Positions 40,339 through 44,381 of a DNA stretch of 44,381 bases are shown piece by piece (the stretch's first letter is position 1; each line of letters begins with the position of its first letter). A model generated the notes under the pieces. It was not told the DNA's origin. It saw only the letters and a program-made list of their open reading frames with translations, and searched no databases. The DNA comes from Akkermansia muciniphila (GTDB taxonomy: Bacteria; Verrucomicrobiota; Verrucomicrobiia; Verrucomicrobiales; Akkermansiaceae), in the NCBI GenBank assembly GCA_945890645.1, contig CAMDCV010000034.1, forward strand, positions 1-44,381, given 5' to 3'. Both the position numbers and the translations under genes were made by a program.

Positions 40339-43287
40339 TCAAGCAAGTTGCGCGACGAACTCGGCGCCACTGCGGACGCGGTGGAGGGTGGGATCGATGA
40401 CGGCGCGCATGGCAGCGAGTTTCTCGGGCACTCCGAGGAAGGCGGCGAGCGGCGGCAGGGCCTCGTCCGGGTGGTGGACGAGGTCCGCGTAGGACACGCT
40501 CATGGCCGGGATGCCGCGGCCGGTGAGCCAGGTCTTGGCGTGGCGGACTTGCTGGCGGTAAGCCTTGGCGATGTCCGCGCCGGGCCGGGTGGGCTTGCCG
40601 AGGCGGGCGAGCATGCTGTCCTGGCTATCCAGGATTTCCTCCATCTCGCGCTCCATGAAGAGCACGCGGTAGTGGAAAGTGTTCAGTTTCGAGTTTTCAG
40701 TTTTCAGTTGAAGAGGGAGGGCGGCGAGGAGGGGGGCGACGACTTTGAGCGAGTGGCCGCGGGCGTCGGCGAGCCAGGATTTGTCGGGACTGCTGAGCAG
40801 GCCGGCGACTTTGTCGTGCTCGTAGTAGCCTTTTTCATTGGAGGCGTCCGCCGCGCGGCGGCCGTCGGTGAAGGCGGGCAGGCCGGCGGCTTCGAGCAGC
40901 TGCATCATCAGCGAGGTGCCGGAGCGCGGTAGGCCGGAGACGAGGGTGATGAGCTCTTCCGGAGCCACGCCGGCGAGGGTTTCCGGGCGCGGCTGGAGCT
41001 CGGGCATGGGGCGGTTTTCCGGGTCATCGCCACCGTGCAGCGGGCGGGCGCTGAGCTGCTGGAGTTCGGCGAACTTGGAATTCCGCAGCGTGGCGAGTTG
41101 CTGGCGGGAATGGCGCAGCCGCAGCGCGTATTCGCTCTGGCCCAGGGCATCGTGCTCGAAGCGGGCGATCTGGCCGAGCATCCGGAAACCGGCGGCGAAC
41201 AGGGGGGCCATGGTGACGGAGGTGAGGAAGGCATCCTTGGCCGCCGCCAGTTCGCCGAGGCGGTAGTGGGCGAGGCCGAGCAGGTAGTGGCCCTTCGGCT
41301 GGAAGTAGAGCAGCCCGAGCGAAATGCGGGCGTGCTCGATGGCTCCCTTGAAATCGCGCGCGGCCAGCGCGGCGCGGGCCATGCCGAGCAGCGGGCCGGG
41401 CGCTTCCGCATCGATGGCGAGCGCCTCCTCGAAGGCGGCGCGGGATTCATCCCAGCGCTGGAGCCGCTGCAGCACCTCGCCGCGCAGGGTGAGCGCGTTG
41501 CGGCGTGCGCCGAAGTCGCTGTCGAGCTGTTCGAGCTTGGCGAGGGCGTCCTCGTAGCGTTTTTCCGCCATATCGGCGCTGGCCTCCATGTGACGCAGGG
41601 CGAAGAGGTTCGGGCGGGACTTGGCGAGCAACTCGCGGCGCTCGCGGCCGAATTTTTCCTTTTCCTTGTCGCTCATCGCCTCGATGCGCTCCTTCTCCGC
41701 CTGCTGGGCTTCCTCGGTGTCGAGCTTGAGTTCCTTAAGGGTGGCGATGGCCTCGCTGGCTTCCTGCATGCGGCGCTCGCAGACGGTGGTGACCAGCGCG
41801 CGCAGCTCGGTGCTGCGGCCTTGGCTCTGGTAGCAGGTGGCGAGCTTGAAACCGAAGCGGTGCTCCATCGGCCACGTCCGGTAGAGGCGCTCGAGGATGG
41901 TCACGGCCTCGGCGTAGTAGCCGCCGTCGATCCACGCTTGGGCGAGGTTGTAGTCGAGCTCGCGCACGGTTTGCTCGATGGCCTTGGATTGGTCGGCATC
42001 CGGCTCGTCGATGTAGCCGAGGGCGACGAGCTGCTGGAGGGCGGCCTTGGAATCGGCGGCGGAGATCTGCTTGTCCGGCGGGTGCATGCCGTGATCGCCG
42101 GGGACGGCGTCCCAGCTGGGGATGCGGGCGATTTCCACGGGCGGGTTTTCGTAGATGTCGATGAGCACCTTGCCGTCCATGTCCTCGCCGACTGGCAGGC
42201 CGAAGAGGTGGAGCAGGGTCGGGCAGATATCGATCAGGCTGGCGCCGTACACGCGCTCGTCCTGGCGGATGCCGGGGCCCTTGGCGGCGAAGATGCCGAA
42301 CTGGCGGTGCTCGGCAGCCGGGCCGGCGGGCTCGCGCGGGATGTTGCTCAGGCGCAGGTCGTCCGGGTGGAAGCCGTGGTCGGACATGAGGATCACGGTG
42401 GCGTCCTCACCCGCGAGAGCGAGCAGGGTGCCGAGCATCGCATCGTGATAGAGGTAGCCCATTTCCACGCAGTGGTGGAAGACTTGGTAGTCCCAGTCGT
42501 TCACCTGCGGCCGCTGCGGCGGGTGATATTTCATGAACGCGTGGCCGAAGTGGTCGATGGCGTCGTAATAGACGCACATCAGGTCCCAGGGCTCGTTCTG
42601 GATCAGGGCGGTGGCGGCGGAGTGGACGCTGGTGCAGTCCGCGATGATCTTGGAGAGCGACTGGATGCGCGGGTCCTTTTCCGCCTTGTCGAGGTCCTCG
42701 CGGGACATGCCGTCGAGGCCGGGCAGGAAAGGACGGAGGTCGTTCTCGTTCAGCTCCGCGGGATGGAAGCGGAGGTCCTTGAGGTGGCGGACGAGGCGCT
42801 CCGGATGGATGGTTTCCGGCTTGAGCGGCCATTTGTCGGGCTCGTAGCTGCCGCCGTGGGTTTTCTGGTAGTCGTCGGAAACCATCACGCCGTGGCTGAG
42901 CGGCTCGGCGGGGTTGGACGGCCACCAGCCGACGGTGATGGTGTTTTTCCCCTGCTGGTTGAGGATATTCCAGATGGCCTTGGTCTTGCGCGAGAGATTG
43001 GTGATCGGGCGGATGCCGCCGGTGACCGGGTCCGGCTCGGAGAAGCCGAGGATACCATGCTTGTACGGGCGCTTGCCGGTGGCGATGGAGGTCCAGAGCG
43101 TGGGGCTGAGCGCGGGCTGGAGGGTGGTGATGTTGCCCATCACGCCTTTTTCAAGAAAGCGCGCAAGGTGGGGCATTTTGCCGGCGTCGAGCAGCGGGTG
43201 GATGACCTTCCAGTCCGCGGCGTCCCAGCCGATGAGCAGCACTTTGCGGGAAGGGGACGGCGGGGCGGCGGCGGGTGGGAGTGACAT
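40339..43287 (-). CDS. phosphodiesterase-TPR-sulfotransferase fusion protein
   Basis: 982 residues in three parts. Residues about 14-430 form an alkaline-phosphatase-superfamily phosphodiesterase: VLLIGWDAADW with metal Asp22, SPTLWTSIATGKRPYKHGI with the probable Thr63 nucleophile, YYDAIDHFGHAF, and ILMSDHGFHPDD. Residues about 450-730 are helical repeats of TPR type (LDYNLAQAWIDGGYYAEAVTILERLY, AFEEALAIDAEAPGPLLGMARAALAAR). Residues about 775-982 are a sulfotransferase: ITLVSGLPRSGTSLMMQLLEAAG is the PAPS phosphate-binding loop. Some domain pairs occur separately, but the triple fusion is unusual. It is cytosolic by the absence of a signal peptide; substrates are unknown. The start at 43287 is in a region overlapped by the truncated upstream gene. 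Confidence 0.82.
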   Translation of the reverse strand: MSLPPAAAPPSPSRKVLLIGWDAADWKVIHPLLDAGKMPHLARFLEKGVMGNITTLQPALSPTLWTSIATGKRPYKHGILGFSEPDPVTGGIRPITNLSRKTKAIWNILNQQGKNTITVGWWPSNPAEPLSHGVMVSDDYQKTHGGSYEPDKWPLKPETIHPERLVRHLKDLRFHPAELNENDLRPFLPGLDGMSREDLDKAEKDPRIQSLSKIIADCTSVHSAATALIQNEPWDLMCVYYDAIDHFGHAFMKYHPPQRPQVNDWDYQVFHHCVEMGYLYHDAMLGTLLALAGEDATVILMSDHGFHPDDLRLSNIPREPAGPAAEHRQFGIFAAKGPGIRQDERVYGASLIDICPTLLHLFGLPVGEDMDGKVLIDIYENPPVEIARIPSWDAVPGDHGMHPPDKQISAADSKAALQQLVALGYIDEPDADQSKAIEQTVRELDYNLAQAWIDGGYYAEAVTILERLYRTWPMEHRFGFKLATCYQSQGRSTELRALVTTVCERRMQEASEAIATLKELKLDTEEAQQAEKERIEAMSDKEKEKFGRERRELLAKSRPNLFALRHMEASADMAEKRYEDALAKLEQLDSDFGARRNALTLRGEVLQRLQRWDESRAAFEEALAIDAEAPGPLLGMARAALAARDFKGAIEHARISLGLLYFQPKGHYLLGLAHYRLGELAAAKDAFLTSVTMAPLFAAGFRMLGQIARFEHDALGQSEYALRLRHSRQQLATLRNSKFAELQQLSARPLHGGDDPENRPMPELQPRPETLAGVAPEELITLVSGLPRSGTSLMMQLLEAAGLPAFTDGRRAADASNEKGYYEHDKVAGLLSSPDKSWLADARGHSLKVVAPLLAALPLQLKTENSKLNTFHYRVLFMEREMEEILDSQDSMLARLGKPTRPGADIAKAYRQQVRHAKTWLTGRGIPAMSVSYADLVHHPDEALPPLAAFLGVPEKLAAMRAVIDPTLHRVRSGAEFVAQLA
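40683..40709. repeat. AT-rich micro-repeat (TTTTCAG)n inside the sulfotransferase coding region
   Basis: CAGTTTCGAGTTTTCAG is followed by TTTTCAGTTG: the unit GTTTTCA is repeated in a gene that is otherwise very rich in G+C. On the coding strand it reads LKTENSKLNTF, unlike the surrounding protein. It may be an inserted or slippage-made repeat that happens to stay in frame. Confidence 0.5.
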
Positions 43288-44381
43288 GGCTGGCTGCTAG
43301 GAATTTGCTTTTGGGGTGAAGGCCGTTGAAAGAGCCGGTGGCCGGACCGGAGGCGGGGAAAAGGGGGTTGGTAGATCGTGTCGAAACCACCATTCGGTAT
43401 GCGCACCGCCTCGAATTCTGCAGCAGGAGTCGTCACACTGACGGGAAGTGATGCGTTGCCCTCTTGACCCAGGGCATTGCGCATTTTCACCGTGTAGGTG
43501 TAGCTCGTGCCGGGCTCCAGACTTGTGTCCGTGTAGACAGGATTGCTTGTCCATCCGCTGTCAGCTCCTCCCGGATTGCCCGATGTCTCATCGAAGAAGT
43601 ATTCGATCGGCTCAAAGTCGCCGCGGCCCGGGGTCGCCTTCATGACGATATCCAGAGTGCCACTGATCGAGGGCGGCGAGGCAAACGTTGCCGGATCCGG
43701 GCCGGGGACGGCTACCTTCTCCTTGAGATTTGTCAGGTTCACGATGGCGCTCACCATGCCCGGCTTGTGGCCTTCCTCTTCATAGTCTTTGGCGTTAAGC
43801 CGTTTGATGATTTCCGGGCGGTACAGCGTATAGAGGATGTCCTTGAGCTCCTCGCGTTGTTTGGAATCCATTTTTTCCATAACGGTGGTAAATCCGCCTG
43901 GATCTGCCACGATGCTGACGATGTCAGTCGATCTCAAGTCGCTGAATCGAAGTTGCAGGGCAGTGGCGAGTGCAGGGGCAAGGGTTGGATCGTTCTGCAG
44001 GCAAAGCTTCAGGGTTTCTATGACGTTCCAAGCACTCACGCCGAGATCACTGCTCTTGATCTTGCCCGTGTCCACGCCTTTACGCAGCGCGGCAAGAATG
44101 AGTTTGCCCGCGTCGCTCTCGGGCTTCTTTTTCTGCACCACCCCGTTGAGGTGCTGCATCATCGTCTCGCGGGGCATGGCGTGGTATTCGCTGGTCGCCA
44201 TGTTCAGGAGTGTAGGTAGGATTTTGACGTAAAGGGCATCATCTTTCTCAAGTCCAGAGAGCGCCCTGAAGGCCGCCTCGCGCAGCCACCAGTCGGAGTG
44301 TTTGGTCCACGGCTCGATGAGCTTGTAGTTCTGCTGGATGTCCTTGGCCGGAGCGAACTTGAGTGCCAGCAGCGCACCGTC
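43140..44381 (-). CDS. HEAT-like/FN3 secreted-type protein, 5' end outside the window, 3' end disrupted
   Basis: Partial: the frame is open from the window's last base and reads DGALLALKFAP ... TKHSDWWLREAAFRALSGLEKDDALY, a HEAT-like helical repeat. After about 200 residues comes an FN3-like domain: SGTLDIVMKATPGRG, IEYFFDETSGNPGGADSGW, YTDTSLEPGTSYTYTVKMRNALGQEG. This set recalls large verrucomicrobial proteins such as DUF6288. The frame then has no natural stop: from about 43370 it turns proline/arginine-rich and runs 148 bases into the phosphodiesterase gene in another frame, to TGA at 43140. The true C-terminus is probably lost at about 43370. Low confidence in function. Confidence 0.6.
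   Translation of the reverse strand, partial: DGALLALKFAPAKDIQQNYKLIEPWTKHSDWWLREAAFRALSGLEKDDALYVKILPTLLNMATSEYHAMPRETMMQHLNGVVQKKKPESDAGKLILAALRKGVDTGKIKSSDLGVSAWNVIETLKLCLQNDPTLAPALATALQLRFSDLRSTDIVSIVADPGGFTTVMEKMDSKQREELKDILYTLYRPEIIKRLNAKDYEEEGHKPGMVSAIVNLTNLKEKVAVPGPDPATFASPPSISGTLDIVMKATPGRGDFEPIEYFFDETSGNPGGADSGWTSNPVYTDTSLEPGTSYTYTVKMRNALGQEGNASLPVSVTTPAAEFEAVRIPNGGFDTIYQPPFPRLRSGHRLFQRPSPQKQIPSSQPCHSHPPPPRRPLPAKCCSSAGTPRTGRSSTRCSTPAKCPTLRAFLKKA

Noticed and set aside
39028-40342. diversity-generating retroelement
   Set aside because: A reverse transcriptase remnant lies next to a secreted protein, but I see no template/variable repeat pair and the enzyme is internally deleted.
41035-43284. 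749-residue plus-strand open frame
   Set aside because: It is the antisense shadow of the phosphodiesterase fusion gene; high G+C sequence keeps this frame free of stops, and the product is Gly/Ala/Val/Glu/Leu-rich without any domain.
1-44381. CRISPR arrays, complete insertion sequences, integrons
   Set aside because: No regular spaced repeats, no transposase with terminal inverted repeats and no integrase were found.

Overview
The window reads as a chromosomal segment of a Verrucomicrobiota-like (PVC) bacterium. Supporting signs are a PEP-CTERM secreted protein, a large repeat-rich secreted protein, a multidomain phosphodiesterase protein and an FN3/HEAT-type protein of the kind common in that phylum, together with envelope genes of Gram-negative type (MCE/MlaD, an RND tripartite pump, GT51 transglycosylase). 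This is inference from gene content; there is no rRNA to confirm it. About 44 protein genes or remnants and one tRNA can be supported.

Layout. 1-4.4 kb: a small membrane protein at the edge, then minus-strand envelope genes (MlaD-like MCE protein, a catalytically degenerate HtrA-like protein, an intact trypsin-like/PDZ protease, a small secreted protein). 4.5-8 kb, plus strand: a Ppx/GppA-HD phosphatase followed by four small membrane proteins, three of which are paralogues of exactly 139 residues. 8-12.1 kb, minus: Hsp70, PtsN-like EIIA and a fused TrhO rhodanese-RluA pseudouridine synthase. 12.2-14.5 kb, plus: a DCC thiol protein, two related membrane proteins and a wax-synthase-like MBOAT acyltransferase, preceded by a palindrome overlapping a candidate promoter. 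14.5-21.2 kb: POT peptide transporter with an extra periplasmic domain, Y-family polymerase, GT51 penicillin-binding protein with a dead transpeptidase domain, CCA-adding enzyme, YjdM. 21.4-25.7 kb: PhrB-type photolyase coupled to a flavin-binding protein, a secreted repeat protein, TrmD. 25.7-38 kb: CPA1 antiporter, coiled-coil secreted protein, K+ channel, a complete RND efflux operon (OMF, pump, adaptor), carboxynorspermidine decarboxylase, NhaA, and a two-membrane-segment protein. 38.1-38.8 kb: a TauE/SafE exporter broken by two in-frame stops.

A tRNA-Ser(CGA) at 38.9 kb marks a sharp change. To its left the DNA is about half G+C; to its right it is clearly G+C-richer and the genes are of accessory type: PEP-CTERM protein, an internally deleted reverse transcriptase, a phosphodiesterase-TPR-sulfotransferase fusion and a truncated HEAT/FN3 protein. 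This looks like an island at a tRNA gene, although an assembly join cannot be excluded.

The most unusual material is a set of fused or degenerate proteins (pseudo-protease with nested PDZ, POT transporter with a pseudopilin-like insert, TrhO-RluA, dead-transpeptidase PBP, photolyase lacking most Fe-S cysteines, phosphodiesterase-TPR-sulfotransferase) and two small uncharacterised membrane-protein clusters (6.0-8.0 kb and 12.3-14.5 kb). No CRISPR array, complete insertion sequence, phage or rRNA gene was seen.
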